Positions 36,300-45,156 of a stretch of 64,000 nucleotides of DNA are shown one piece after another. Made by a program: the position numbers and the translations under genes. The DNA comes from Mycobacteroides chelonae CCUG 47445 (GTDB lineage: Bacteria; Actinomycetota; Actinomycetes; Mycobacteriales; Mycobacteriaceae): positions 3,596,001-3,660,000 of the forward strand of contig NZ_CP007220.1 in the NCBI RefSeq assembly GCF_001632805.1, written 5' to 3'. A model generated the notes under the pieces. It made no database searches. It saw nothing but the letters and a program-made list of their open reading frames with translations, and had not been told where the DNA came from. How positions within the stretch are numbered: the stretch's first letter is position 1; every line of letters starts with the position of its first letter.

Positions 36300-36800
36300 C
36301 TACAGCAGGTCGAGCAGGAACGGTAGTTCTTGAGTCGCATACCAGGCTAGATCGTGGTCTTGAGCGTCCCCGACCACCAGCTCGGCATCCTCATCGCCCA
36401 GATCTGCGGCATCGATCACCTCGGCCGCGCGCACCACATCGGACTCGGCCTGCGCCAGGTCGACGTGCGCGGCCACCACCGCGGACATCGGTATCGCGCC
36501 CGCCAGCCGCACCACCGCATCGTCCAGGTCGGGACGCAGCTTGGCATCGTCGGCGTCGGCCACCAGCACCGCCCGCCGGGCCGGCAATTGGCCCTCGCCG
36601 TCATGGTTGGCCAGCAGCCGCAGCGAGGCCATCGCCGCTTCGCGCATCGCCACCTCGGACAGCTCCTCATCATCACCTGCGGAGTAGGCCTCACGCAGCG
36701 CCGGTGTCACCGCGAACGCGGTGCCGTTCACCGGCCACAGCTCGCCATCGGCCACCAGTTCACGCAGCATCGCGAGCGTCACCGGGATATAAACCTGCAT
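36300..36800 (-). CDS. DUF6912 family protein (Rv3231c-like)
   Basis: This 166 aa acidic conserved actinobacterial protein starts MQVYIPVTLAMLRELVADGE. The stop of the upstream acyltransferase and this start share one base (TAATG), so the two are translationally coupled. There is no catalytic motif or membrane segment. The function is unknown. Confidence 0.82.
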   Translation of the reverse strand: MQVYIPVTLAMLRELVADGELWPVNGTAFAVTPALREAYSAGDDEELSEVAMREAAMASLRLLANHDGEGQLPARRAVLVADADDAKLRPDLDDAVVRLAGAIPMSAVVAAHVDLAQAESDVVRAAEVIDAADLGDEDAELVVGDAQDHDLAWYATQELPFLLDLL

Positions 36801-38209
36801 TACTGCGCCGCCTCCAGCAGTTCATCGAGCGCCTCGGTGATCAACACCGGGAGCATGTCAGCATCGGGCATCGCGTCGCGATCAGCATTGATCCCGTAAT
36901 ACACAACGCCGTTGTAGGAAGTCAGCCCGATCGACAACACCTGATTGCGCAGCAACGGAGGTACCGGGTAGATCTCCGCCAAGCGCGCACCGCCAAGATA
37001 CATAGGTGCTTGCGGCCCAGTAACATTCGTGACCAACAGATTGAACAACCGATTGGGCAGCGTGGTCGCAACGCGGGCCGCCAATGCATGCAGGGTCGGC
37101 GGCACGAATCCCGAGAGCGCGGCCATGTTCGGCACATCCACCAAACTAAATGCGGCAGAGTGCGATTCGGTGGCATGCGCGATCTGGGACAACCGCACCA
37201 CGGCGTTGCCCTCCCCGACAGGTAGATCTACCAGAAAAGGCGACACCTCCGTGGTGGCGGCCCCCTCGGCGAGGACATCCAGATCCCCGTCCCGGTACAC
37301 CGACATCGGCACTATTGCGCGGATCGTGGAGGCGGTGGTGACCGGCTCTCCCCTGCTCATCAGCCAATTACGCAGCGCCCCAGCGATTACCGCCAAGACC
37401 ACATCGTTGACATCGCAATCGTATTTGGCACGTACCCGCCGATAGTCGGCCAGCTTGGTGGTTACCACGCAGAACCGCCTGCTGCGCGACACGCGCTGGT
37501 TGAGCGGGCCGCGTGGTGCGGTACCGCGAGCCGCGGTACGCACCACCTTGACCATCCGCTCCCCCAACTCACCGATCTCACCCGTCAGCGACGCGGCATC
37601 GGCGACCGCGGTGCGTACCGCCTCCAGACGGGCACCGGGACGCGCCAACCATTCCGACACCGCGCCGGCGATCAGCTCGTTCGTACTCGGTTCATGCCCG
37701 GGAACCCAGATGTCCTCCCCGAAGTCCGGCGTGCGGGCGGTCCGGTCGAACATGACCTGTCCGAGTTCCAGTGCGGATTGACCATCCACCAGAGCCTGAT
37801 GCGTCTTGGTGTAGATGGCCAGGCGGTTCTTGGACAACCCCTCCACCAGGTACATCTCCCACAACGGCCGCGATCGATCCAGTGGGCGAGATGTCAAGCG
37901 CGCCACCAGGTCTTGCAACTGACCATCACTTCCCGGCGACGGCAGTGCCGAGCGACGGATGTGGTAGGTGACGTCGAAATCGACGTCGTCGAGCCAGACC
38001 GGCCGAGCCAGCCCGAACCCGATCTCCTTGACCTTCTGTCGATAGCGCGGAACCTGCGGCAATCGGCTCTCCACCAGCGCGAGAAGCTCCTCATACGTGA
38101 AGCCTCCGCGGGGCTTGCGGATGATCGCCAACGAGCCGACATGCATCGGGGTAGAGCTGTCCTCGCGGGAGTAGAACGATGCGTCGAGCGCGGACAACCG
38201 AGTCACCAC
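36800..38209 (-). CDS. tgs3: WS/DGAT acyltransferase (Tgs3-like, full length)
   Basis: This 469 aa wax ester synthase/diacylglycerol acyltransferase starts MVTRLSALDASFYSREDSSTP and has the C-terminal family blocks NVTGPQAPMYLGGARL and YNGVVYYGINAD. The catalytic motif reads HQALVDG (residues 137-143) where most family members have HHxxxDG; the second His is Gln. In M. tuberculosis the locus is split into two frames (Rv3234c and Rv3233c), here it is one. GTG 38209 and GTG 38206 are both possible starts. It makes triacylglycerol if active. Confidence 0.9.
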   Translation of the reverse strand: MVTRLSALDASFYSREDSSTPMHVGSLAIIRKPRGGFTYEELLALVESRLPQVPRYRQKVKEIGFGLARPVWLDDVDFDVTYHIRRSALPSPGSDGQLQDLVARLTSRPLDRSRPLWEMYLVEGLSKNRLAIYTKTHQALVDGQSALELGQVMFDRTARTPDFGEDIWVPGHEPSTNELIAGAVSEWLARPGARLEAVRTAVADAASLTGEIGELGERMVKVVRTAARGTAPRGPLNQRVSRSRRFCVVTTKLADYRRVRAKYDCDVNDVVLAVIAGALRNWLMSRGEPVTTASTIRAIVPMSVYRDGDLDVLAEGAATTEVSPFLVDLPVGEGNAVVRLSQIAHATESHSAAFSLVDVPNMAALSGFVPPTLHALAARVATTLPNRLFNLLVTNVTGPQAPMYLGGARLAEIYPVPPLLRNQVLSIGLTSYNGVVYYGINADRDAMPDADMLPVLITEALDELLEAAQ

Positions 38210-38370
38210 GATCCGCGCCGCCTTCCCCAGAGAATCTCGCCACTCGCATCCAGCGGCGCCGCTGCGCCAACATTACCTGGCGCCCAAGACGCAGGCTGTG
38301 CAATCATGATCGGCAAGGTCTGCATCTCTCCAGCAGAGCACATGAGGGGGCTCATTCACTGGAGGGGAAC

Positions 38371-38841
38371 ATGTCTCATCGCTATATCACCCGGGTTGCC
38401 GACTACGAACCCGCGCCCGTGCTGGCCAGCTTGCCGGCGGCCTGTCGGGCACCGCGGCCAGCGAGGTTGCACCAGTCGCGGGCCCGGCCGACGGGCATTG
38501 AACGTCAGACACATCTGCGCGAACAATCTCCATCGCCTCAGGCAGTCGCATTCGCCGATGCCGCAATGCGCCGCGTCCTGGAGGTCATGGACCGGCGCCG
38601 GCCCATTGCGCAGCTGCGCCCACTGCTCACGGACGGGCCACTCGGTGCGGTGATGGCACGCTCATCGCGCATTCCGGCCACCGCCGCGGCCCGGCTCAGC
38701 AAGCTTCGGGTCCGTCGTTGTACGGACGACTCCGCGGAGATCTTCGGAACCTTCGAGCGCGGCGGCCGCGTCAGGGCATTCGCCGGACGAATCCGATCAG
38801 TCCGGGGCAACTGGCTTGTCGTTGCGCTACAGCTCGGCTGA
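38371..38841 (+). CDS. Rv3235 family protein (DUF6459)
   Basis: This 156 aa basic Ala/Arg-rich protein starts MSHRYITRVADYEPAP, with GGAGGGG just upstream of ATG 38371. The conserved C-terminal half (residues about 60-156) ends in short beta strands (EIFGTFERGGRVRAFAGRI, GNWLVVALQLG). The family is found across actinobacteria and its role is unknown. It is the last gene following M. tuberculosis order before the accessory region. Confidence 0.8.
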   Translation: MSHRYITRVADYEPAPVLASLPAACRAPRPARLHQSRARPTGIERQTHLREQSPSPQAVAFADAAMRRVLEVMDRRRPIAQLRPLLTDGPLGAVMARSSRIPATAAARLSKLRVRRCTDDSAEIFGTFERGGRVRAFAGRIRSVRGNWLVVALQLG

Positions 38842-38935
38842 CGCCCGCACTCCACCAAGGCACCCCTGCCACACCCTGTCAGGAGTTGACGGATGCCACT
38901 TCGCCGCGCTTGACATCCACAACCGCCACACCTAG

Positions 38936-38953
38936 CGTTCGCGATAGCGAACG
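38936..38953. promoter_or_regulatory. Inverted repeat upstream of the 39-kb operon
   Basis: A perfect 7-nt inverted repeat, CGTTCGC and GCGAACG, with spacer GATA lies 65 nt before the metallolyase start. It is a candidate operator for the operon that follows. Cognate regulator unknown; the XRE protein at 45127 is one possibility. Confidence 0.5.
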
Positions 38954-39017
38954 GTCGTATTCATTGCCGTCAGAGTTGACAGGCAGTATCCCCTACACGT
39001 CAGTGCCGAGGAATGCC

Positions 39018-40277
39018 ATGCTCACTTTCCCCCAAGGACACACCCCCCGTTATCGCGACTTCACCATCGACGCGATCTCTGACGAGACGATGCGCGAGGG
39101 GGGTGAACGCGCTCCTTTCGGCGCCACGGACGATCAGAAGATCCAGTTGATTCGGGCCATTACCGATGCGGGTATCACCGACATCGATGTGGGCTCAGGG
39201 ATTACCGAGGCATCATTTGTCCGCGCCTTGTTGGACGCCCAGCAGCTCGAAAGCACCATCGCCCCCGACGCGACATTCTCCTTCAACCTGACCCTCAAGA
39301 CTTGGGAACCCCTGTGCGAACAGCTCGAACGAGAGCTGCCCAGCAGCTACTTGTCCGATATCTATGTGAGCATCGGAATGATCGAAATCGATTCAGAAAA
39401 ACGACTTTTTGAGCGCGTGGCCGAGAGACTCCGGTCAATTGGGGTCGGAAAGCTGCGTTCGAGCCTGCTCAATGCGTTCAGCATCACGGTCGACGAGCAG
39501 AAGTACGAGCACCTCAACACACAAATCGAGCGATGCCGTCAACAGGGGATCTCGCTTATCCGCATCAACGACTCGGTCGGCACCCTGGTGCCCGACTCCA
39601 CAGCAGTGCTGGCCGCCAACCTTGTCCGGGATAACCCGGATATCACCTTCTATCTGCACGGACACAACGACCGGGGGCTGGGCACCGCGAACTCTTTGAC
39701 TTCGGTGTTCCATGGATTCCAGATGATTGAGGGCGGCGTCGCCGGAGTCGGCAATCGTTCCGGGCTGGCCGAAATTGAGTGTATTGCAGCGATATTCGCA
39801 GAAAACAACATCCACGTCGCTGCGGGCACACCGGACCTCGATGGGCTGTGTCGCGCGGCACGGTTGTCCGAGGATGTTTTCCTCACCGCCCCCGATCCCT
39901 TCAGAGCGGTGAGCGGATTTCTGACAGAGAACGAGAATGCCGGAATCGTGAATGTCCCTGATTACCTTGGTGTTTCCCGTTCAGTCAAATACTTTCTGAA
40001 CAGGATCGGCCTCTTTCCGACGTATGTCCGCCAGATACTGTCTGAAAGCGAATTTGGTTCCAGTGCTGTCGATGACGACTCGTTCATCGACCAGGTGTAT
40101 GAACGACTGGCCACGCATATGGATGCGTTACACCTGCGTAAACGAACCGAATTCGCCCACCTGTCGCGGGCCATCCAGGATTTCTACACGGAAATGGTCC
40201 GTCTCGATGACGTCCGAGACTGCGCATTGGAGGTGTTGCGAGATCGTGGGAGCGCGCACGCGAAGGTCGCGTCGTGA
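39018..40277 (+). CDS. DRE-TIM metallolyase (HMGL / isopropylmalate-synthase-like)
   Basis: This 419 aa TIM-barrel enzyme has an N-terminal active-site strand ISDETMREGGERAPFG, a variant of the family DxTxRDGxQ. The metal-binding HGHNDRGLGTANSL (H-x-H) and the loop GVGNRSGLAEIE resemble the GERAGN loop of Claisen-type members. The family carries out condensation or cleavage of acyl-CoA with 2-oxo acids using a divalent metal. The substrate is unknown. ATG 39018 follows GAGGA; the next gene overlaps as GTGA. It is first in a likely six-gene operon outside the conserved block. Confidence 0.83.
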   Translation: MLTFPQGHTPRYRDFTIDAISDETMREGGERAPFGATDDQKIQLIRAITDAGITDIDVGSGITEASFVRALLDAQQLESTIAPDATFSFNLTLKTWEPLCEQLERELPSSYLSDIYVSIGMIEIDSEKRLFERVAERLRSIGVGKLRSSLLNAFSITVDEQKYEHLNTQIERCRQQGISLIRINDSVGTLVPDSTAVLAANLVRDNPDITFYLHGHNDRGLGTANSLTSVFHGFQMIEGGVAGVGNRSGLAEIECIAAIFAENNIHVAAGTPDLDGLCRAARLSEDVFLTAPDPFRAVSGFLTENENAGIVNVPDYLGVSRSVKYFLNRIGLFPTYVRQILSESEFGSSAVDDDSFIDQVYERLATHMDALHLRKRTEFAHLSRAIQDFYTEMVRLDDVRDCALEVLRDRGSAHAKVAS

Positions 40278-41224
40278 GAGTGCTGGTATTCGGCGCGGGG
40301 GGCGTCGGTCTGTATTTCTCGGCCGTTCTCGCGCAAGCTGGCCATCACGTGACCGTTGTTGGCCGGCCGGCTACCGTGACTGCCGCCGGCCAGTCCGACT
40401 TACAGCTGACCACCAGTGGCGACGTCTTGGCGGTAAGCGGCATTCAAGTAGTCGCGGATATCGCTGAGGCTCGCACAGATCCGACCGCCGACTTGATAAT
40501 CGTCGCGGTCAAGGCGTGGCAGGTCAGTGCGGCAGCGACCGCCATCGCACCACTGGTGGGGGCACACACAGTGGTACTGCCGCTCCAGAACGGCATCGAG
40601 GCAGCCGATGATCTCGCCAATGTTTTAGGGCCGCAACACGTATTGGGCTGTTCCTGTGTGGTTATCGCAAAACGGACCGAACCCTGGGCAGTCACTTGCC
40701 TCGGCGCGCACGCGCACCTGGAGATCGGCCCGATATCGAATTCCTTTGCAGTAGAACTTATTTCCATCGTTGCCGCACTGCGCGAGGCGCATATATCCGT
40801 TACACTGTCCAAGGACATCCGCGTCACTCTCTGGCGCAAGTTCATGCTTATCTCGTCCTACGGCGGCGTCGGCGCGCTGTCCCGGCAGTCTGTCGGAGTA
40901 ACCTCCACGACCCCTGAAACTGCGGCATTGATTCGTGACGCCATGATCGAAGTCCTCGCTGTCGGACAGGCGCACGGCGTGGCTCTCTCACATCAAGATG
41001 TCGATTCAATGATGGCTGTTTTCCACGCATTTGATCCACTCACCACGTCGTCAATGCACCGCGACCTGTTGGAGGGCCGCCCGTCGGAACTGGAACATCA
41101 AAGTGGCGCTGTCCTGAGATATGGCCGTGCCGTCGGGGTGTCGACGCCCATTCATTGGAGTATCTACGCCTCCCAGTTACCGGCAGACATCGCTGCGCGC
41201 AAACCCACGGAACGCGCACCGTGA
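40274..41224 (+). CDS. Ketopantoate reductase (PanE/ApbA)-like protein
   Basis: This 316 aa NADPH-dependent 2-oxo acid reductase fold starts VRVLVFGAGGVGLYFSAVLAQAGHHVTVVGRP (Rossmann GxGxxG). The family lysine lies in VAVKAWQ and a C-terminal helical domain carries the substrate Ser/Asn region. Both its start and its stop overlap the neighbouring genes as GTGA. With the metallolyase it could reduce a 2-oxo acid product to a hydroxy acid. Housekeeping PanE is less likely given context. Confidence 0.85.
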   Translation: MRVLVFGAGGVGLYFSAVLAQAGHHVTVVGRPATVTAAGQSDLQLTTSGDVLAVSGIQVVADIAEARTDPTADLIIVAVKAWQVSAAATAIAPLVGAHTVVLPLQNGIEAADDLANVLGPQHVLGCSCVVIAKRTEPWAVTCLGAHAHLEIGPISNSFAVELISIVAALREAHISVTLSKDIRVTLWRKFMLISSYGGVGALSRQSVGVTSTTPETAALIRDAMIEVLAVGQAHGVALSHQDVDSMMAVFHAFDPLTTSSMHRDLLEGRPSELEHQSGAVLRYGRAVGVSTPIHWSIYASQLPADIAARKPTERAP

Positions 41225-42624
41225 CAGAACGGGCTCGCGTACAACCCTTGTCGATGATGGGCGTCGTGGGAGCCAGCATCGGAAATTTCCTCGTCGCCTT
41301 CGACGCATCTGCGATAAATGTCGCGCTACCGACCGCGACCGAGGAACTCCATGCGACACTCGAAGTCGGCCAGTGGTTTCTCGACGGGTACACCATTCCG
41401 CTCTGCGTGTTTCTGCTCGTTTCCGGCGCGATCGGGGACCGCTATGGCGCCGTCAAGGTGTATCGCTGGTCAATGCTTGCGTTCCTGGCCGCCTCGGTGG
41501 CTTGCGCGGCCGCTGACACCGCAGGGACGCTGATCGTCGCGCGCATTGCGCAGGGGATATGCGCAAGCTTCGTGGTGCCGATGACGCTTGCAATCCTGAC
41601 CAAGGGGGTACCCGATCCCCGGCGGCGCTCAACAATGATCGGAGCGTGGGGCGTCGTCGGCGGTATCGGAATCGCCTCCGCACCCCTGCTGAGCGGACTA
41701 ATTACCGAATATGCCGGCTGGCGCTGGCTCTTCCTGATCAACGTTCCCATTTGTGCGTTCGCGCTGCGGGCGACACAGACCATCGCCAACACTCCCGCAG
41801 ACCAACCGCGCCGGTTCAATCCGATTTCCCAACTCTTGTTGTGCGTGTTTCTTACCAGTGTTGCGAGTGTGCTCATCGAGGGCAGACGCCTTGGCTGGTC
41901 GAGTGTGTCAACTCTCGCGATAGTCGGCACCGCACTGCTGACCGCCGCTGCCCTCTGGCAAGTCGAACGGCGGTCCGCCGAGCCGACGATCCCGCCGGCC
42001 CTCGCCCGTAATCGCCCATATCTGCTGATCGTCTGCGCAGGCAGCTTCTACCAGTTCGCCTCCTACGGCTCACTGCTGGTGCTCGCGCTCTTTCTGCAGG
42101 TTCGGCACGGTCTCCGCGCCGATCACGCCGGATACATCATGTCCATTTGCTGCGTCGCTTGGCTCCTCGGCAATGTACTTGCCGTGAAGGTAACGCCGGA
42201 CAACCGTCGACAGGCGATCTTGGCGCTGGCCGCGGTGGGTTGCGTTGGCGCCATCGCCGCGGCAGTACTTTCACTCACTGAGAAGATAGCTCCGGCCATG
42301 GTGCCGACATCATTGATCGGCATGGCATCCGGCGTGCTTGCCTCATCGCTGAGCGCTGCCGCCATGCATGTCAGTCCGCATACCGTCTCCGGGGTGGGGT
42401 CCGCGGTGCTCAACACCAGCCGACAGAGCGGGATGGTTGTCGCAATCGCGCTACTGGGCGGTTTGCCGTTCGATCACCAACTACTGGTGCCAATGCTCCT
42501 CGTTGCCTCGGCATTCGCCATGGTGCTTGTGACGACCGCTCTCGCCTATCGCCCGGCCCTGTTGAAACAGAGTTCTGCCCAACGCCTTCAATCTTCAGCC
42601 TGCCAATTCCCGTCGCGTGGATAG
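41221..42624 (+). CDS. MFS drug/product exporter (DHA2-like)
   Basis: This 467 aa major facilitator has about 12-14 membrane helices. The first helix carries VGASIGNFLVAFDASAINVALPT, followed by the motif-A loop GAIGDRYGAVKVYR and the antiporter motif-C type stretch GVVGGIGIASAPLLSGLITEYAGWRW. It probably exports the product of the surrounding operon. GTG 41221 overlaps the preceding stop as GTGA. Confidence 0.88.
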   Translation: MTERARVQPLSMMGVVGASIGNFLVAFDASAINVALPTATEELHATLEVGQWFLDGYTIPLCVFLLVSGAIGDRYGAVKVYRWSMLAFLAASVACAAADTAGTLIVARIAQGICASFVVPMTLAILTKGVPDPRRRSTMIGAWGVVGGIGIASAPLLSGLITEYAGWRWLFLINVPICAFALRATQTIANTPADQPRRFNPISQLLLCVFLTSVASVLIEGRRLGWSSVSTLAIVGTALLTAAALWQVERRSAEPTIPPALARNRPYLLIVCAGSFYQFASYGSLLVLALFLQVRHGLRADHAGYIMSICCVAWLLGNVLAVKVTPDNRRQAILALAAVGCVGAIAAAVLSLTEKIAPAMVPTSLIGMASGVLASSLSAAAMHVSPHTVSGVGSAVLNTSRQSGMVVAIALLGGLPFDHQLLVPMLLVASAFAMVLVTTALAYRPALLKQSSAQRLQSSACQFPSRG

Positions 42625-42633
42625 CATTTGGAT

Positions 42634-43539
42634 ATGGGTAACACTCTGACGGTTCAGACGGCGCTTCTGGACGTAGAAGTACAGCGGCACGGCAACCCGG
42701 AGGCCGCAGACAAGCCACCGGTTGTGCTTTTGCATGGCTGGCCAGACTCCGTCGCGACGTGGACGCATGTGATCCCGGCGCTGGTTTCTGCCGGATACCC
42801 GGTATACGCGCCATCTCTGCGGGGAAGTGGCCAAACGAAGTTCCGATATGCCGACACACCTCGAACCGGCAGGCTGGGCGATCTGCTGCGTGATCTGTTC
42901 GCGGTGTGCGACCAGTTGAAGTTGGAACGATTCCATCTGGTCGGCCATGACTGGGGCGCACGTACGGCCTTCGCTGGTGGAATCGTCGCACCTCACAGAA
43001 TCGTGAGCCTGTCCGCGATCTCGGCGGGCTGGCACCCCGCCGGCCATGGCCCCACCCTCTCATCCCTCCAGGCACAGAGGTTCTGGTATCAATGGCTCCT
43101 CAACACCCCGGCCGGATCGGATCTGTTGCAGCGGGAGCGGCGGGAACTCGTTGAGCTGATCTGGCGCGACTGGTCGCCGAACTGGAAATTCTCCGACCAA
43201 GAGTTCGATGACACGTTCACATCGTTACAAAGTAGCGACTGGCTTGAAGTGACATTAAGCTACTACCGGGCACGCTGGGGGTGGGGTGCGGTCATTGACG
43301 ACCCATACGAAAATCAGATCGCACAGGCGACAGCGATTTCGGTCCCATCCCTCGTCCTGCACGGCGATTCGGACAACTGCGTATTACCGGTTGCTAGCGA
43401 AGGGATGAACCAGTACTTCCCAAACGGGTTCAGCAGACTAACTACCCCGGGTGTCGGCCATTTCCCACAGCGCGAAGACCCGCCATGGGTAAGCGGAGCC
43501 CTACTTCAATGGTTTAAGCAATGGGGGAACCCTAGGTGA
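42634..43539 (+). CDS. Epoxide-hydrolase-like alpha/beta-hydrolase
   Basis: This 301 aa protein has the HGWPDS oxyanion motif (VVLLHGWPDSVATW), nucleophile elbow GHDWGARTAF with Asp in the nucleophile position as in epoxide hydrolases and haloalkane dehalogenases, and a late His in TPGVGHFPQREDP. Start could be ATG 42634 or TTG 42628. Its stop overlaps the next gene as GTGA, joining an enzyme to a regulatory pair. Confidence 0.85.
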   Translation: MGNTLTVQTALLDVEVQRHGNPEAADKPPVVLLHGWPDSVATWTHVIPALVSAGYPVYAPSLRGSGQTKFRYADTPRTGRLGDLLRDLFAVCDQLKLERFHLVGHDWGARTAFAGGIVAPHRIVSLSAISAGWHPAGHGPTLSSLQAQRFWYQWLLNTPAGSDLLQRERRELVELIWRDWSPNWKFSDQEFDDTFTSLQSSDWLEVTLSYYRARWGWGAVIDDPYENQIAQATAISVPSLVLHGDSDNCVLPVASEGMNQYFPNGFSRLTTPGVGHFPQREDPPWVSGALLQWFKQWGNPR

Positions 43540-44051
43540 AATCAATTCAACATCGGGATGTCGCAAAGATCTGCGATGACCTCTGCATTGCCACTATTTC
43601 CTCGGGCGAATCCATTACGTTGGCCGACATCTTTACGACAGTAGGAGCCCGTCGTGGTCGTCCCATCGAATCGCGCGCGACCGACTTCGCGGGAACAGAG
43701 GTCTTCGGTCTGTGGCTGGCTCTCCCCCACGCCGATCTCGTCCTCTACGAACAGTCGACCTCGGTAGCGCATCAAGCCCACATCGTCCTGCATGAGCTCG
43801 GGCATATCGTCCTCGAGCATCGGCTGTCGCCACCTACCGCCGGCGACAACTCCATCGAGGGTGAACAGTGCCGGCTAATGCTCAGACAAGAACTACTCGA
43901 ACCGCTTGAGATCCAGGCCGAGACATTCGCACATGTTCTGGCACAACGCATGAGGATGCAATCATCTCGCTCGCCGACAGCGAGGCCCCACGCCGCCGCC
44001 CGACGCATCTCCGACACCCTAACCGGGGGGCGCCTCTTTGACCGTCTCTGA
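43536..44051 (+). CDS. ImmA/IrrE-type zinc metallopeptidase
   Basis: This 171 aa protein has zinc motif HIVLHELGHIVLEH (HExxH) with a third-ligand Glu candidate in EIQAETFAHVLAQR. The family cleaves XRE-type repressors, as in ImmA of ICEBs1 and IrrE/DdrO. The GTG start overlaps the hydrolase stop; the following membrane-protein gene starts 14 nt before its end. An XRE regulator lies nearby at 45127-45561, a plausible target. Confidence 0.85.
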   Translation: MKSIQHRDVAKICDDLCIATISSGESITLADIFTTVGARRGRPIESRATDFAGTEVFGLWLALPHADLVLYEQSTSVAHQAHIVLHELGHIVLEHRLSPPTAGDNSIEGEQCRLMLRQELLEPLEIQAETFAHVLAQRMRMQSSRSPTARPHAAARRISDTLTGGRLFDRL

Positions 44052-45156
44052 CGATTGGCATTTCATCGGATATCAGACGGCGGCATTGATGTTCCTGGCC
44101 GGCGGGATCTGGGTGCTCGCCCCCGTACTGCGCCAGCGGCACAAACCCGGAACGTCGATCATCCTGAGTAGCTCGCTAATACTCGGATTTCTCTTCTATC
44201 AGGCCACTGCCTTGATCTTCATCTCGCGGGCCGCCGAGTTGGTGGCGATCGACCATGTATTCGCACTCATAACGCACCTACTTGGCGTTTTATGGAGCTT
44301 TTCCACGATTCTTCTCGCACTCAGTTGGCTAAATCCCGACTATGTCAGAAAAAGTCTATGGTGGCTGCTCGCAAGCTCGATGACAGCCTGCGCCATCTTG
44401 ATCTCGACTTTCGTTCAACTGTATCCGGGCCCACCCGGATACAACTATATCGTGAATATCGCGGACCAGCCCCTGGGAAAGATCTACTCCTCGACTTACG
44501 CTATATCAATCCTGGCGGCCAAAATTCTGGTCATAGTCATCACCGTTCCACAGATTCGACGAGTCCACAATCCGATGGTGCGTATCGGATTGGTACTGGT
44601 TGCCAGCGGTTCATTTCTCATCGCATTATTCGCGTCGATGCGCTTCGCATTCGGCGTATTGCAGTCCTACCTCTCGCCGGCCAACCTCGAATTGTTACCG
44701 CTCACGGCACATGTAACGGGCGCGATCATGTACGTGATGGGCATTGCGTTGGTGCAACTCATGGTCACTGCCTGGACGCTGCTCACCGGCATAGGGAACT
44801 ATTGGCGGCTTCGCCCACTCTGCCGCGCCGGCATCGCCGAATTCCCCGCGTTAGGCATGGTCCCGACCCTGCAGCTTCGCGACTACTGGTCGATCGAACG
44901 GACGAACACGCAGCTCCTCGCCGTGGTCGTGCTACTACTCGACGTCAGCGTGTTGCTGTCGCGCGCCAGCAATCAGCCATCGCCCCACCCGCAGACCGAG
45001 ACCGCACTGCCGACAGGCGACCTACGTGCCGCCTATCGAGATGATCTGAAGCGAATGCTGGGAGTAGCCAGCCGCTATCGAACCTTACGCCGCGCCCAAT
45101 GCCCTTCGGAGGCATTACGCAGATCATTAGTCGATGGGCGGCAACCCCTCCAATGA
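44038..45156 (+). CDS. MAB_1171c-type seven-helix membrane protein (DUF6545)
   Basis: This 372 aa protein has seven predicted membrane helices in residues about 8-250 (for example QTAALMFLAGGIWVLAP, LGVLWSFSTILLALSW, LLASSMTACAILISTFV, ILVIVITVP) and a cytoplasmic C-terminal domain of about 120 aa. The architecture matches the actinobacterial MAB_1171c putative transporter family, usually beside XRE and ImmA/IrrE genes. TTG 44038 is the start, with a run of G before it. Its 3' end overlaps the convergent XRE gene by 30 nt. Confidence 0.8.
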   Translation: MTVSDDWHFIGYQTAALMFLAGGIWVLAPVLRQRHKPGTSIILSSSLILGFLFYQATALIFISRAAELVAIDHVFALITHLLGVLWSFSTILLALSWLNPDYVRKSLWWLLASSMTACAILISTFVQLYPGPPGYNYIVNIADQPLGKIYSSTYAISILAAKILVIVITVPQIRRVHNPMVRIGLVLVASGSFLIALFASMRFAFGVLQSYLSPANLELLPLTAHVTGAIMYVMGIALVQLMVTAWTLLTGIGNYWRLRPLCRAGIAEFPALGMVPTLQLRDYWSIERTNTQLLAVVVLLLDVSVLLSRASNQPSPHPQTETALPTGDLRAAYRDDLKRMLGVASRYRTLRRAQCPSEALRRSLVDGRQPLQ

